Shown: piece by piece, positions 1 to 10,594 of the stretch | How the letters are laid out: every line of letters begins with the position of its first letter | How positions within the stretch are numbered: the stretch's first letter is position 1 | Assembly (NCBI GenBank): GCA_022828085.1 | Contig: JAJEIY010000013.1 | Span: 1 to 37,539, forward strand | DNA length: 37,539 nucleotides | Direction: 5' to 3' | Source of the DNA: Acidobacteriota bacterium | GTDB taxonomy: Bacteria > Acidobacteriota > Vicinamibacteria > Marinacidobacterales > Marinacidobacteraceae | Made by a program: the position numbers and the translations under genes | The notes under the pieces: generated by a model | Databases searched by the model: none | What the model was told of the DNA's origin: nothing | What the model saw: the letters and a program-made list of their open reading frames with translations, nothing else

Positions 1-52
1 TGTAGGAGACAGGCGTAGATTCGGTTTTGGGAGACACCCAGTTTTACGCACC
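1..52 (+). repeat. IS21 left terminal repeats
   Basis: The outer repeat at 1-27 begins TGTAGGAGACA. The inner repeat at 28-52 begins TGGGAGACACCC and recurs inverted at the right end with one mismatch. Multiple repeats at each end are the usual transposase-binding sites in this family. The hexamer TAGATT at 16-21 resembles a -10 box. Confidence 0.85.
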
Positions 53-116
53 AAGATGTCCGTGACGAGGGGGATCAGGGGAAGCGAGAACCATTCGTGC
101 GCCGGAGGTCGGGCGC

Positions 117-2227
<2,111 letters not shown>

Positions 2228-2267
2228 ACGGGCCGCATCCACCCAGGCCCGGACGTCGCCCTCGCGC

Positions 2268-2342
2268 GCGTTTCGGGTCGGCGAGGGGCGTCGCTACCGT
2301 CGCTCCGCTCCCTCCGCTTCGCCCCTCGCCGACCCGAAACGC
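2268..2342 (+). repeat. 23-bp perfect inverted repeat 3' of istB
   Basis: Bases 2268-2290 are perfectly complementary to 2320-2342, with a 29-nt pyrimidine-rich loop. It lies 40 bp after the istB stop and inside the right end of the IS. No T-tract follows, so it is not a classic intrinsic terminator. It could end or protect the istAB transcript, or be a separate palindromic element that landed in the IS. Confidence 0.8.
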
Positions 2343-2362
2343 CGCCCCGACACAGAACCGGG

Positions 2363-2415
2363 GGTGCGTAAAAGTGGGTGTCTCCCAACTGCGTAAAAGT
2401 GGGTGTCTCTTGACA
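2363..2415 (-). repeat. IS21 right terminal repeats
   Basis: Read on the minus strand, the outer repeat (2415-2388) begins TGTCAAGAGACACCC and the inner repeat (2387-2363) begins TGGGAGACACCC. The two repeats share the core GAGACACCCACTTTTACGCA. Spacing from the tip matches the left end (28 against 27 nt), which supports these exact borders. Confidence 0.87.
2410..2415 (+). promoter_or_regulatory. Outward -35 box at IS21 right tip
   Basis: TTGACA is a perfect -35 hexamer reading out of the element. No good -10 box follows in the present flank. If a second IS copy sat downstream with the 2-3 bp spacer known for IS21 dimers, TAGATT at left-end positions 16-21 would lie 17-18 bp away and complete a promoter for istAB. 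Confidence 0.6.
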
Positions 2416-2494
2416 GCGTAGGAGGACGCGCGCATGGGAGTCTCGCGGACTCCGGCCGCGATGCCGCTCTGAAGAGCAGCGCTCCTCCGTGCTC

Positions 2495-3496
2495 CTACCC
2501 GATTCCGTACCGTCTCAGCTTCTGCCAGAGGCTCTGCCGGGAGATGCCCAGCTCGCGGGCGGCGCGGATCCGGCTCCCGGCGGCGCGGCGAAGCGCCCGC
2601 AGCAGGACGAGCCGCTCGAAGGCCGCCCGGGCGAGCGCCAACCTGCGGATCTCCATCACCGCGTGGAGCGGGTCCGGCACGGCGGGCGCCGGACCGGACG
2701 TCCCCGGGCCGTCTCCGGCCACCATCTCAGGACCGATCACCCGGGTTCCCGGCCGCCGCATCAGCGCCTCGGCGAGGACCGATTCCAGTTCGCGGACATT
2801 GCCCGGCCAGTCGCGGCGGACGAGCGCCTCGAGGGCGTCCGCCGACAGCCGGGCGGGCGCGAGACGATGCCGGCGGGCGAGCCGCGACAGGAGGGCGGCG
2901 GCGAGCTCGGGGATCTCCGGGCGCCGTTCCCGCAGCGGCGGCAGGCGCAACCGGACGACCCGCAGCCGGTAGAAGAGGTCCCGGCGAAACTCCTGCGCGG
3001 CGGCGAGCTCGGCGAGCGGACGGTGGGTCGCCGCGATCAGGCGGAAGTCCGATCGCCGGACCCGGGTCTCTCCCACCCGCCGGAACTCCCTCTCCTGAAG
3101 CACCCGGAGCAGGGTCGCCTGCCCGTGCGGGGGGAGCTCCCCTACCTCGTCCAGGAACAGGGTGCCCCCGCCGGCGGCCTCCAGAAGTCCCGGGCGGGCC
3201 GATTCGGCCCCCGTGAACGCGCCCCGGGCGTGGCCGAAGAACTCGGCCTCCAGCAGCCCGTCGGGCAGCGCGCCGCAGTTCACCGCGACCAGCGGACGGT
3301 CCCGGCGCGGGCTCCGGCCGTGCACGTACCGGGCGAGCAACTCCTTGCCCGAACCCGTCTCCCCTTCGATCAGCACCGGCACGTCGAAGCGGGCCACCCG
3401 CGCCGCTTCCTCGAGCAGCGCACGCATGGGTGCCGACGCGGCCACCAGGCCGGCCGGGAGATGCTTCGGTTCAGGCGCGTTCCCGGACGACCGCAC
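2495..3496 (-). CDS. Sigma-54-dependent transcriptional activator without receiver domain
   Basis: A 333-residue bacterial enhancer-binding protein made almost only of the AAA+ domain and a Fis-type helix-turn-helix. Walker A is GETGSGKE at 45-52. The sigma-54 contact loop GAFTGA is intact at 92-97, and Walker B is GTLFLDEVGE at 111-120. Residues 290-333 (ending SRQSLWQKLRRYGIG) form the DNA-binding HTH. Only about 17 residues precede the AAA+ core, so there is no receiver, GAF or PAS sensor. The start is a GTG inside the last codons of pheT, a 26-nt overlap; an ATG at codon 24 would lie within the AAA+ core and is less likely. Control may come from a separate partner or from expression level. 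Its target promoters are not identifiable here. Confidence 0.9.
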   Translation of the reverse strand: MRSSGNAPEPKHLPAGLVAASAPMRALLEEAARVARFDVPVLIEGETGSGKELLARYVHGRSPRRDRPLVAVNCGALPDGLLEAEFFGHARGAFTGAESARPGLLEAAGGGTLFLDEVGELPPHGQATLLRVLQEREFRRVGETRVRRSDFRLIAATHRPLAELAAAQEFRRDLFYRLRVVRLRLPPLRERRPEIPELAAALLSRLARRHRLAPARLSADALEALVRRDWPGNVRELESVLAEALMRRPGTRVIGPEMVAGDGPGTSGPAPAVPDPLHAVMEIRRLALARAAFERLVLLRALRRAAGSRIRAARELGISRQSLWQKLRRYGIG

Positions 3497-5909
3497 CGTG
3501 GTTGGCCTTGAACCGCTTCAGGATGGTGCGCCGCACCTTGGCAATGTCGTTCTCGTTCAGCGTCCGGTTGCGGGCCTGGTAGCGGACGGAGATGCCGAGG
3601 GATCGCCTCGCCCCTTCCCCTTCTCCCGGAGCACCCGAGTCCTCGAGCAGGTAGTCGTCGAAGACGCGCGCCTCCACGACCAGCGGGTGTCCGAGCGCTT
3701 CCCGAACGAGGTCCTGGGCGAGCACACCCGGCCCCACCAGCAGGGCGAAGTCTTCGATCGCGGACGGATGGCGCGGCAGGGGGACGGCGGCCGGCGGCTC
3801 CGTCATTCCCGGGGCGGCCTCCAGCAGCGCCGAGAGGTCCAGTTCCCACAGGAAGGCGTCCTGCCCGACGCCGAAGACGGCCGCGGTTTCGGGGTGGACC
3901 TGACCCAGCACGCCGACGGCGCTTCCCGCGACCGAGACTTCGGCCGTCCGCCCCTCGAGCAGGCCGAACGCGGCCGTGGGCCGGAAATCGGGGTTGACCC
4001 GCAGGCCGGCAAGGACGTGTTCGAGGGTCGCCTTGGCGTCGAAGAAATCGAGTCCGGCTTCGGTCGGGCTGCCGTACCGGTCCAGACGGACCCCCGCGAC
4101 GAGCCCGACCGCCGCCTCCCGTTCCTCCGGCCGGCCGTCGGCGCTATCGGATGCGGGGTGATAGGACCTTCCGACTTCGAACAGCCGCACAGTCCGGGCG
4201 CCCCGGGCCACGTTCGAGGCGGCGGCGCGCAGGATCCCGGGACGGAGGGACGTCCGCAGGGTATCGCGCGCCTCCCCCAGGGGGTTGCGGACCTTGAGGA
4301 GGGGCGCGTCGCGCATTTCGGCAGGGGTCACCGCTCGAAGGTCCGCATCCGAAAGGAGCGAGTAGGTCTGCACCTCGTAGAGCGCGGCCTCCACCGCGAG
4401 GTCCCGGACCCGTTCCCGCAGTTCGCGGGCGGGGAGCGTCGGATGATGGGGAATGGCGCCGGCCAGCGGCGCCGCCGGCAGGTCGTCGTAGCCGGCGATG
4501 CGCGCGACCTCTTCCACGAGGTCATCCGGGACGCGCACGTCACGGCGCCAGTAGGGAACGCCGACCGTCAGCGTCCCGTCGGCCTCCTCCACCTCGAACC
4601 CGAGGCCGTCCAGCGCCGCCCGCACCCCCGGCCCCGGGATTTCCATGCCGAGGACCTGGGGGATCCGCGACCGGCGCAACTTGATGGTGACCGCGGGCTC
4701 CCGCACCGGCCAGGAATCCACCATGCCCGCGGCGACGCGTCCTCCCGCGTACTCCGCGAGCAGCCGGCAGACGCGGGCGGAGGCGACTTCCGGCATCTCG
4801 GGGGGCAGGCCCCAGGCGAAGCGCCGGGCGGCGTCGGAGAGGAGGTCGAACGCCCGGGCGGTGCGGCGCACGCCCGCGGGCTCGAAGTTCGCGACCTCCA
4901 GCAGGACGTTCCGGGTGGAATCGGTGATCTCGGTTTCAAGCCCCCCCATCACCCCGGCAAGCGCGATGGCCCCCCCGGGATCCGCGATCACCAGCCGGTC
5001 GGGGTCGAGTTGCCGCGTCTTGCCGTCCAGCGTGGTCAGCGTTTCCCCCGGCGCCGCCCTCCGCACGATGATGTGCCCGTCGCGCACGGTGTCGTAGTCG
5101 AACGCGTGGACCGGCTGACCCAGTTCGAGCATCACGTAGTTGGTGATGTCCACCAGGTTGTTGATGGGACGCATGCCGGCGGCGGTCAGGCGTTCCTGCA
5201 TCCAGGCGGGCGAAGGGGCGATCTCGACGTCCTCGATGAGCGCGAGGGTGAAGCGCCGGCAGAGGTCGGGATCGGCGATCTCGACCGAGGCGCGCCCCTC
5301 GATGGCCGGCCCCGGCCTCGGTGTCGAGATCTCCGGGGGAGTCAGGGGCGCCCCGGTGAGCGCCGAGACCTCGCGGGCCACCCCCAGCACGCACAGCGCG
5401 TCCGCCCGGTTCGGGGTGAGATCGAACACGTAGACCCGGTCACCGAGGACATCGGAGAGCGGCGTCCCCGGCGGGCGGGCGGTGTCGAGAACCAGGATCC
5501 CCTCGTGTTCCGTGGAGAGGCCCAGCTCCGCTTCCGAACACACCATCCCGCCGGAGACCACCCCCCGGATGCGGGACTTCTTCAGCTTGCGCGGAGTCCC
5601 GGTCCGCGGGTCGGTGAGCATCGCCCCCTCCGAGGCGAACGCAATGTCCTGACCGGCGGCCACGTTCGAGGCGCCGCAGACGACCGTCTGGTGTTCCCCG
5701 CCCTTGTCCACCGTGACCAGCCGGAGGCGGTCGGCATCCGGATGGGGGCGCACTTCCAGCACCCGCCCGACGACCACCCGGTCCCAGTCGCCGCCCGTTC
5801 TTTCGATGTCCGTGACCTCGAGGCCGGCCAGGGTCAGCCGGTGGGCCAGCGCCTCGACGTCCTCCGGGAGCGGCACCATGGTCTCGAGCCACCGGAGAGG
5901 GACGCGCAT
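3471..5909 (-). CDS. pheT: Phenylalanine--tRNA ligase beta subunit
   Basis: An 812-residue beta subunit of the alpha2-beta2 cytosolic enzyme that charges tRNA-Phe. The start is the ATG giving MRVPLRWLETMV, the usual PheT N terminus; the open frame continues upstream but overlaps pheS and shows no family similarity. An EMAP-like tRNA-binding domain covers about residues 40-150 (DRVVVGRVLEVRPHPDADRL). The B3/B4 editing and B5 domains follow, then a class II-like catalytic-fold domain. A ferredoxin-fold anticodon-binding domain closes the protein (VRYQARNRTLNENDIAKVR). The gene lies 25 bp after pheS. Its 3' end overlaps the start of the sigma-54 activator. Confidence 0.97.
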   Translation of the reverse strand: MRVPLRWLETMVPLPEDVEALAHRLTLAGLEVTDIERTGGDWDRVVVGRVLEVRPHPDADRLRLVTVDKGGEHQTVVCGASNVAAGQDIAFASEGAMLTDPRTGTPRKLKKSRIRGVVSGGMVCSEAELGLSTEHEGILVLDTARPPGTPLSDVLGDRVYVFDLTPNRADALCVLGVAREVSALTGAPLTPPEISTPRPGPAIEGRASVEIADPDLCRRFTLALIEDVEIAPSPAWMQERLTAAGMRPINNLVDITNYVMLELGQPVHAFDYDTVRDGHIIVRRAAPGETLTTLDGKTRQLDPDRLVIADPGGAIALAGVMGGLETEITDSTRNVLLEVANFEPAGVRRTARAFDLLSDAARRFAWGLPPEMPEVASARVCRLLAEYAGGRVAAGMVDSWPVREPAVTIKLRRSRIPQVLGMEIPGPGVRAALDGLGFEVEEADGTLTVGVPYWRRDVRVPDDLVEEVARIAGYDDLPAAPLAGAIPHHPTLPARELRERVRDLAVEAALYEVQTYSLLSDADLRAVTPAEMRDAPLLKVRNPLGEARDTLRTSLRPGILRAAASNVARGARTVRLFEVGRSYHPASDSADGRPEEREAAVGLVAGVRLDRYGSPTEAGLDFFDAKATLEHVLAGLRVNPDFRPTAAFGLLEGRTAEVSVAGSAVGVLGQVHPETAAVFGVGQDAFLWELDLSALLEAAPGMTEPPAAVPLPRHPSAIEDFALLVGPGVLAQDLVREALGHPLVVEARVFDDYLLEDSGAPGEGEGARRSLGISVRYQARNRTLNENDIAKVRRTILKRFKANHGAVVRERA

Positions 5910-5934
5910 GCGAACGGGCTCCTGGAACGGGCTG

Positions 5935-6942
5935 TCAGAACTGCCGGAGGAAACGAAGATCGTTCTCGTAAAAGCGGCGGATGTCCCGGATCCCGTGCCG
6001 GAGCATGGCGATCCGCTCGACGCCGAGTCCCGCCGCAAATCCGGTGTGGATCTCCGGGTCGTACCCCATGTTGGCCAGGATCTCGGGATGCACCATGCCG
6101 GCCCCGAGGATCTCGATCCAGCCGTCGGGACTGCTGATCGAGACCTCGACCCCGGGCTCGACGAACGGGAAGTAGTCGCACCGGAAGCGGATCTCACGAT
6201 CCTCTCCGAAGAGATGCCGGGCGAACTCGTAGAGCGTCCCCTTCAGGTGGGCGAGCGTGAGCCCGCGGTCCACCGCCAGGACTTCCGTCTGGGTGATCAT
6301 CCACTCGTGGGTGGCGTCGGTGGCCTCGTTCCGATACGTGCGCCCGGGAGCGATGAGCCGGATCGGCGGCTCGTGCCCCTCCATGTATCGGATCTGGTTC
6401 GGTGAGGTGTGCGTGCGGAGGAGGAGCGGGGCGGCGCCGTCGGGACCGTCCAGATAGAACGTGTCCATGGCGTCCCGCGCCGGATGATCGGCCGGGATGC
6501 GCAGGGCCTCGAAGTTGTAGTACTCGAGTTCCACCTCGGGCCCCTCGATGACGTGGAACCCCATCGTGGCGAAGGCGGCGACGACGGCTCGCTCGGTCCG
6601 GGTGATGGGATGGAGTCCGCCGAGGGGAAGCGGGCGTCCCGGAAGGCTGACGTCGAGCGACGCCAGATCCTGGGTCCGGCGCGCCTTGAGCTCTGCCTGC
6701 TTGTCCGCGAGGGCTGCGCCGAGCTGTGCCTTCGCCTCGTTCAGGCGCCGTCCGACCGCGGCCCGGCGCGAACGGTCGAGCCCCCCGAGCGCCCGCAGCG
6801 ACCCCATGAGGCGCGACTTTCGCCCAAGGTGCTGTGTACGCCACGCATCCACGTCCCGCTCCTCGCTGAGGCCCCGAAGCGCCGCGATCGCGTGCGCAAC
6901 CTCCTCCGGAGCAAGCAGGGAATCCGGGTTGGAAACGGTCAC
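5935..6942 (-). CDS. pheS: Phenylalanine--tRNA ligase alpha subunit
   Basis: The catalytic alpha subunit, which forms Phe-AMP and transfers Phe to tRNA. An N-terminal coiled coil (GRKSRLMGSLRALGGL and following) leads to the class II core. Motif 2 is readable as RTHTSPNQIRYME and GRTYRNEATDATHEW, and motif 3 as GLGVERIAMLRHGIRD. I place the start at the GTG giving VTVSNPDSLLAPEEV, which yields 335 residues, normal for PheS. The frame stays open back to a TTG at 7065, but the extra 41 residues look non-native and would run close to the tRNA promoter. No strong Shine-Dalgarno sequence marks the chosen start, so the exact start is uncertain. Confidence 0.94.
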   Translation of the reverse strand: MTVSNPDSLLAPEEVAHAIAALRGLSEERDVDAWRTQHLGRKSRLMGSLRALGGLDRSRRAAVGRRLNEAKAQLGAALADKQAELKARRTQDLASLDVSLPGRPLPLGGLHPITRTERAVVAAFATMGFHVIEGPEVELEYYNFEALRIPADHPARDAMDTFYLDGPDGAAPLLLRTHTSPNQIRYMEGHEPPIRLIAPGRTYRNEATDATHEWMITQTEVLAVDRGLTLAHLKGTLYEFARHLFGEDREIRFRCDYFPFVEPGVEVSISSPDGWIEILGAGMVHPEILANMGYDPEIHTGFAAGLGVERIAMLRHGIRDIRRFYENDLRFLRQF

Positions 6943-7069
6943 AAACGCACTCGGGAAACGGACGGGTCGGCGGACGAAAGGAGCGCCGACAGCACTGCCG
7001 GGGTCCCGCCGGATCTCCTTTTCATAGTAACTCGCAACCCGGGCTTCGCCGGCGCCGCGAGGCAAGGTT

Positions 7070-7099
7070 TTGACAGACTCCGCAGCCGGAATGTACAGT
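7070..7099 (+). promoter_or_regulatory. Sigma-70-type promoter of initiator tRNA
   Basis: The -35 box TTGACA (7070-7075) is perfect. An 18-bp spacer leads to TACAGT (7094-7099). Transcription would start near 7106, about a dozen bases before the mature tRNA. This is the best housekeeping promoter seen in the window. Confidence 0.72.
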
Positions 7100-7118
7100 C
7101 CGCTTCCCCAAATCCGGA

Positions 7119-7193
<75 letters not shown>

Positions 7194-7356
7194 CCGGATT
7201 GGGCCCGAGCCCGGGAAAGCGCAGTCCCGTTGCGGAGACGCTCCGTCCGGCCCCCTCCGGTTCCATGAACCTTCCCTTCCGCGGGCAATCACGGCCAGGT
7301 GAGGCGCACCGCCGCCCCGGGCATTCCCTGGCAAGGCATCCCGGCGGGAGCATTCC

Positions 7357-8388
7357 GTGAACGTTTTCCGGCCCTGGCTGGGCGCCCGCTGGCACTTCGG
7401 CTTCGGCGCCGCCGCCACGGCGGCCGCCGGGGTCGTTGTCTCCGGCACGCTCGGCTTCATGTGGATCGAGTCGTGGGATCTGGCGGACGCGTTCTACATG
7501 ACGATCATCACGGTCTCGACGGTGGGTTACGGCGAGGTGCAGCCGCTCTCGTCGGCCGGCCGGCTCTTCGCGGTGTTCCTCATCGGGGGTGGAGTGGCAA
7601 CCCTGGGGTATTCGTTCGGGGCCCTGGCCCAGTGGGTCACCGAAGCGCCGCTGCAGCGGCAGGAAAGGAGAGTTCGACGCATGAAGGATCACATCATCGT
7701 CTGCGGCTTCGGGCGAATGGGCCGGCGGGTCACGGCCGGCCTCCTGCGGCACGGGAACGAGGTGTGCGTGATCGAGGACTCCTCGGACGTCGTCGAAGCG
7801 GCGATCCGGCAGGGAGTCACCGTGATCCACGGGGATGCAACGGCTGAAGAGACGCTCGAACGGGCCGGAGTACGGCGCGCTTCGACCATCGTCGCCCTCC
7901 TCCCGAACGACAGCGACAACCTGTCGATCACCATGACCGCCAGCGCACTCCGCCCCGGGGTCCGCGTCATCGCACGGTCCGAGGAAGACCGCTCCCGCGC
8001 GAACCTGGAACGGGCGGGCGCCGCCACCCAGGACGTCATCTCTCCGCACCTCACCGCGAGCCGCGCCGTGCTCCGCAATCTCTGCGGCTCGGACACCCAC
8101 CACCTGCTCCACGGCATCTCCGAGATGGCCCATCCGGGTTTCGGGTCCGGCGAACTCGCCGTGACCTCCGGGTCCGCCCTGGCGGGGAGGACGATCGCCG
8201 ATTCCGCCCTGGGCCGGGAAGCCAACATTCTCGTCCTGGCGATCCGCCGGGACGGACAGGATCTCCTGATCGCGCCCAGAGGCGATCGGCGGATCGAGCG
8301 CGGTGACCGGCTCATGCTCATCGGAGATACGGAGGACCTGAAGAAGCTGGGAGCCGCGCTCGAGGAATTCCACGTGGATGCGCACTGA
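7357..8388 (+). CDS. Two-TM potassium channel with RCK (TrkA-N/TrkA-C) domain
   Basis: A 343-residue potassium channel subunit of the inner membrane. TM1 covers about residues 14-36, the pore helix leads to the selectivity filter TVGYGE at 55-60, and TM2 covers about 66-92. An RCK-N Rossmann domain begins at 111 with the nucleotide-binding glycines GFGRMG at 117-122. A TrkA-C-like domain occupies about 250-340. This matches Kch/MthK-type ligand-gated channels, where the RCK domains form a cytosolic gating ring. The start is GTG at 7357, preceded by a purine-rich GGCGGGAG. The methionine at codon 109 (MKDHIIVCGFG) resembles the internal start that gives free RCK subunits in MthK, and AGGAAAGGAG lies shortly upstream of it; that parallel is inference. 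Confidence 0.93.
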   Translation: MNVFRPWLGARWHFGFGAAATAAAGVVVSGTLGFMWIESWDLADAFYMTIITVSTVGYGEVQPLSSAGRLFAVFLIGGGVATLGYSFGALAQWVTEAPLQRQERRVRRMKDHIIVCGFGRMGRRVTAGLLRHGNEVCVIEDSSDVVEAAIRQGVTVIHGDATAEETLERAGVRRASTIVALLPNDSDNLSITMTASALRPGVRVIARSEEDRSRANLERAGAATQDVISPHLTASRAVLRNLCGSDTHHLLHGISEMAHPGFGSGELAVTSGSALAGRTIADSALGREANILVLAIRRDGQDLLIAPRGDRRIERGDRLMLIGDTEDLKKLGAALEEFHVDAH

Positions 8389-8854
8389 GGGGCCGCCCGT
8401 GGAGACCCGCCACGGTGGCCTTCCCGCAGAACCGCGGACGCCGTCTCCCGAACGACCCCCGTATCGCGCCAGTCTCCGGTACGGAGCGGCCTACTCCGCC
8501 GTATTCCTGGTTGTCGCCACGGTGCGACTCCTGTGGATGGAGGATGCGCAACCCGTCTCTCTTCCTCATCCGGCCGCCCTGGTGTCCGGGCTGGTCCTTG
8601 CCTACGGAGCCGGCTGCCTGTTCGCCCTGCCACTCATCTGGACCCTGCGGCGCTTCCGGATGAGTCCGCGGATTCCTGTCCTGCTGTGGATGGCCGCGGT
8701 CCCGATTTCAGCTTTGGGGACAGTTCTGGGCGGCCTGCTCGGACCGCCCGGCATTCTGTTGCTGGGCGGAGCGCCCATTCTGGCCGCCATGGGCCTGGCA
8801 TTCCTGGTCCAGGCGATCTGGACGCGGCGCAACGCCGCAGCCGGGGACGGCTGA
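8378..8854 (+). CDS. Small multi-pass membrane protein of unknown function
   Basis: A 158-residue protein that I do not recognise. After a Pro-rich cytosolic-looking N terminus it has four likely membrane segments: about residues 33-50, 67-90 (HPAALVSGLVLAYGAGCLFA), 98-118 and 120-146. It ends in a basic tail (WTRRNAAAGDG). It begins 11 nt inside the end of the potassium-channel gene, with GAGGAA about 10 nt before the ATG, so the two are probably co-translated. The TGA stop lies against the 3' end of the oppositely oriented tRNA-Thr. A role with the channel is only suggested by the overlap. Confidence 0.75.
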   Translation: MRTEGPPVETRHGGLPAEPRTPSPERPPYRASLRYGAAYSAVFLVVATVRLLWMEDAQPVSLPHPAALVSGLVLAYGAGCLFALPLIWTLRRFRMSPRIPVLLWMAAVPISALGTVLGGLLGPPGILLLGGAPILAAMGLAFLVQAIWTRRNAAAGDG

Positions 8855-8925
8855 GCCGGCGAGTGGATTTGAACCACCGACCTGCTGATTACGAATCAGC
8901 TGCTCTACCCCTGAGCTACACCGGC
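8854..8925 (-). tRNA. tRNA-Thr (anticodon CGT)
   Basis: On the minus strand the acceptor is GCCGGTG paired with CGCCGGC (one G-T pair). The D arm is GCTC/GAGC, the anticodon stem GCTGA/TCAGC carries loop TTCGTAA, and the T arm is GGTGG/CCACT with TTCAAAT. Anticodon CGT reads ACG (Thr). CCA is not encoded. The discriminator base T (8854) shares its position with the last base of the opposing gene's stop codon. Confidence 0.96.
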
Positions 8926-8936
8926 TAGCCTTCGCA

Positions 8937-8942
8937 ATTGTA
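8937..8942 (-). promoter_or_regulatory. Probable -10 box of tRNA-Thr
   Basis: TACAAT on the minus strand lies 11 nt upstream of the mature tRNA 5' end, a normal distance for a stable-RNA promoter. No TTGACA-like -35 box is visible at 16-18 bp spacing. Confidence 0.45.
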
Positions 8943-8986
8943 GGCCGGCGCCGGAACCCGGAGCGGCGTCGTCCCAGTCTGGAACC

Positions 8987-10594
8987 ATGGCGAAGCGGTT
9001 TGCCTCCAACCTCGCGCTGCTCGTGCTCGGGGTGCAGCCCCTGGCGGCACAGGTGTTTCCGCCGGGCCATGTCGATCCGGCGCCCCTGCTCGCCGCCGTC
9101 GCCGAGCAGATCGGCGAGGCCGACCTGCGCTGCATCACGTTCTCCGGCAACGGCTACGCCGGCGCGGTGGGACAGACCTTCGAGAACGCGGTGAACGTCG
9201 ACTGGCCGCGCATCGACGCGCTCAACAACTACACGCGCGTCATCGACTGGGAGGCCGGGACCAGCGTCGAGACGTTCGACCGGCGGCCGGGCCTGGCGCC
9301 GGCCTCCTGGAAGTATGGACTGGGGTGGCGCGGCGGCACCCCCACCCAGAAGGAGACCCGCCAGACGCACGTCACGAACGGCTCGTTCTCCTGGCACCGG
9401 GACGGCGACGGTCCGCCGGTCGCGGTGCCTCCCGAGATCGCCGAGGTGTATCGGCTCGACATGTGGCTCAACCCGCACGGGTTCCTCAAGGCGGCCCGCC
9501 TGCCGGGGGCGGATCCGGTCGCCTTCTGGCGTTGGGAGCAGATCGAGAAGGGGCGGGACGGCAACGTCGTGAATCCCGAGAAGATGCACGTCGTCGCCAT
9601 CACCATGTTCGGCAAGTACCGGGTGGACGCCACGATCAACTCCCGGAACCGGATTCAGCGGCTCAAGACAACGGTGAACATCCCCGCCCTGGGGGACTTC
9701 AACATCGAGCACGAGTCCACGAACCACGTCTCGTTCGGCGGCATCGAGTGGCCGACCGACTGGCATTCCCATCAGGGGTGGGACGACAACTGGCAGTTCT
9801 ACCGGCAGAGCACCGGGCACAACGCCTACGGCGGGACGTTCGCCGACATCCGTCCCAACGAGTGCGGCGATCCGGTGCCGGTGCCGGACTCGGTCGCCGG
9901 GGCCGACTGGTCCACCGAGGTCACGGTGGACGAGCTCGCCGCCGGCGTCCATCGGCTCGGCGGCGGCCCCGCGAGCAGCTACCTGGTGGAGTTCCGCGAC
10001 TTCGTCGCCGTGTTCGAAGCCCCCGGCGACGAGGAGCGCAGCCTGCAGGTCATCGACCGGATCACGGAGCTGGCGCCGGACAAGCCGATCCGCTGGGTGA
10101 TCGCCTCCCACCCGCATTTCGACCACATCGGGGGGCTGCGGACCTACCTGCACGTCGGGTCCACGGTCGTCACCCACATCCTCAACCTGGAGTTCCTGAA
10201 CCACGACGTGCTCACCTACGAGCCGCGGACGATCAAGCCGGACATCGTTTCCCGGTGGCCCCCGACCGAACTTGCCGAGGGCTACAACTACGAGGCGGTC
10301 CAGGAGAACTACGTCATCACGGACAACTCCCGGATCCTGCGCGTCTATTACGTGCAGCCGCTCGGGCACGTTGCCGGGATGCTGATGGCGTACCTCCCGG
10401 CCGAGCGCATCGTGTTCCAGGCGGACCTCTTCGACACCCACGAGCCCCCGAGAGCGGCGCAGTTGCCGGCGATGCGCTCCCTCCGCACCCAGGTGGAGCG
10501 CCTGCGCCTCGACGTGGAGACGCTGGCCCCCGTGCACGGAGAGCCGGTGCCCTGGAGCGACTTCCTCGCGGCGCTCGCGCGGCTCGAGCGGTGA
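8987..10594 (+). CDS. Exported metallo-beta-lactamase-fold hydrolase
   Basis: A 535-residue protein with an N-terminal signal peptide (hydrophobic residues 8-20, probable cleavage near LAAQ). Residues 25-310 form a large domain I do not recognise, rich in Trp, His and Asn. The C-terminal 220 residues are a metallo-beta-lactamase fold. Zinc ligands are HPHFDH near 375-380, a His in QPLGHVAG, the bridging Asp in VFQADLFD and a final His in APVHGEP, so the site is complete. It probably acts in the periplasm; the substrate is unknown. Its stop codon overlaps the GTG start of the first synthase gene (GTGA), so it is translationally linked to an isoprenoid enzyme pair, though no known pathway joins them. 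Confidence 0.88.
   Translation: MAKRFASNLALLVLGVQPLAAQVFPPGHVDPAPLLAAVAEQIGEADLRCITFSGNGYAGAVGQTFENAVNVDWPRIDALNNYTRVIDWEAGTSVETFDRRPGLAPASWKYGLGWRGGTPTQKETRQTHVTNGSFSWHRDGDGPPVAVPPEIAEVYRLDMWLNPHGFLKAARLPGADPVAFWRWEQIEKGRDGNVVNPEKMHVVAITMFGKYRVDATINSRNRIQRLKTTVNIPALGDFNIEHESTNHVSFGGIEWPTDWHSHQGWDDNWQFYRQSTGHNAYGGTFADIRPNECGDPVPVPDSVAGADWSTEVTVDELAAGVHRLGGGPASSYLVEFRDFVAVFEAPGDEERSLQVIDRITELAPDKPIRWVIASHPHFDHIGGLRTYLHVGSTVVTHILNLEFLNHDVLTYEPRTIKPDIVSRWPPTELAEGYNYEAVQENYVITDNSRILRVYYVQPLGHVAGMLMAYLPAERIVFQADLFDTHEPPRAAQLPAMRSLRTQVERLRLDVETLAPVHGEPVPWSDFLAALARLER

Noticed and set aside
2268..2342. Integron attC site or intrinsic terminator
   Set aside because: The stem is perfectly paired with no attC-like conserved R boxes or extrahelical bases, no integrase is nearby, and no T-tract follows.
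2416..2424. Target-site duplication of the IS21 element
   Set aside because: The left flank is not in the window, so no duplication can be shown.
3162..6137. Very long plus-strand open frame (991 codons) opposite pheT
   Set aside because: It is the antisense shadow of pheT and neighbours; pheT and pheS show full family motifs, the antisense frame shows none.
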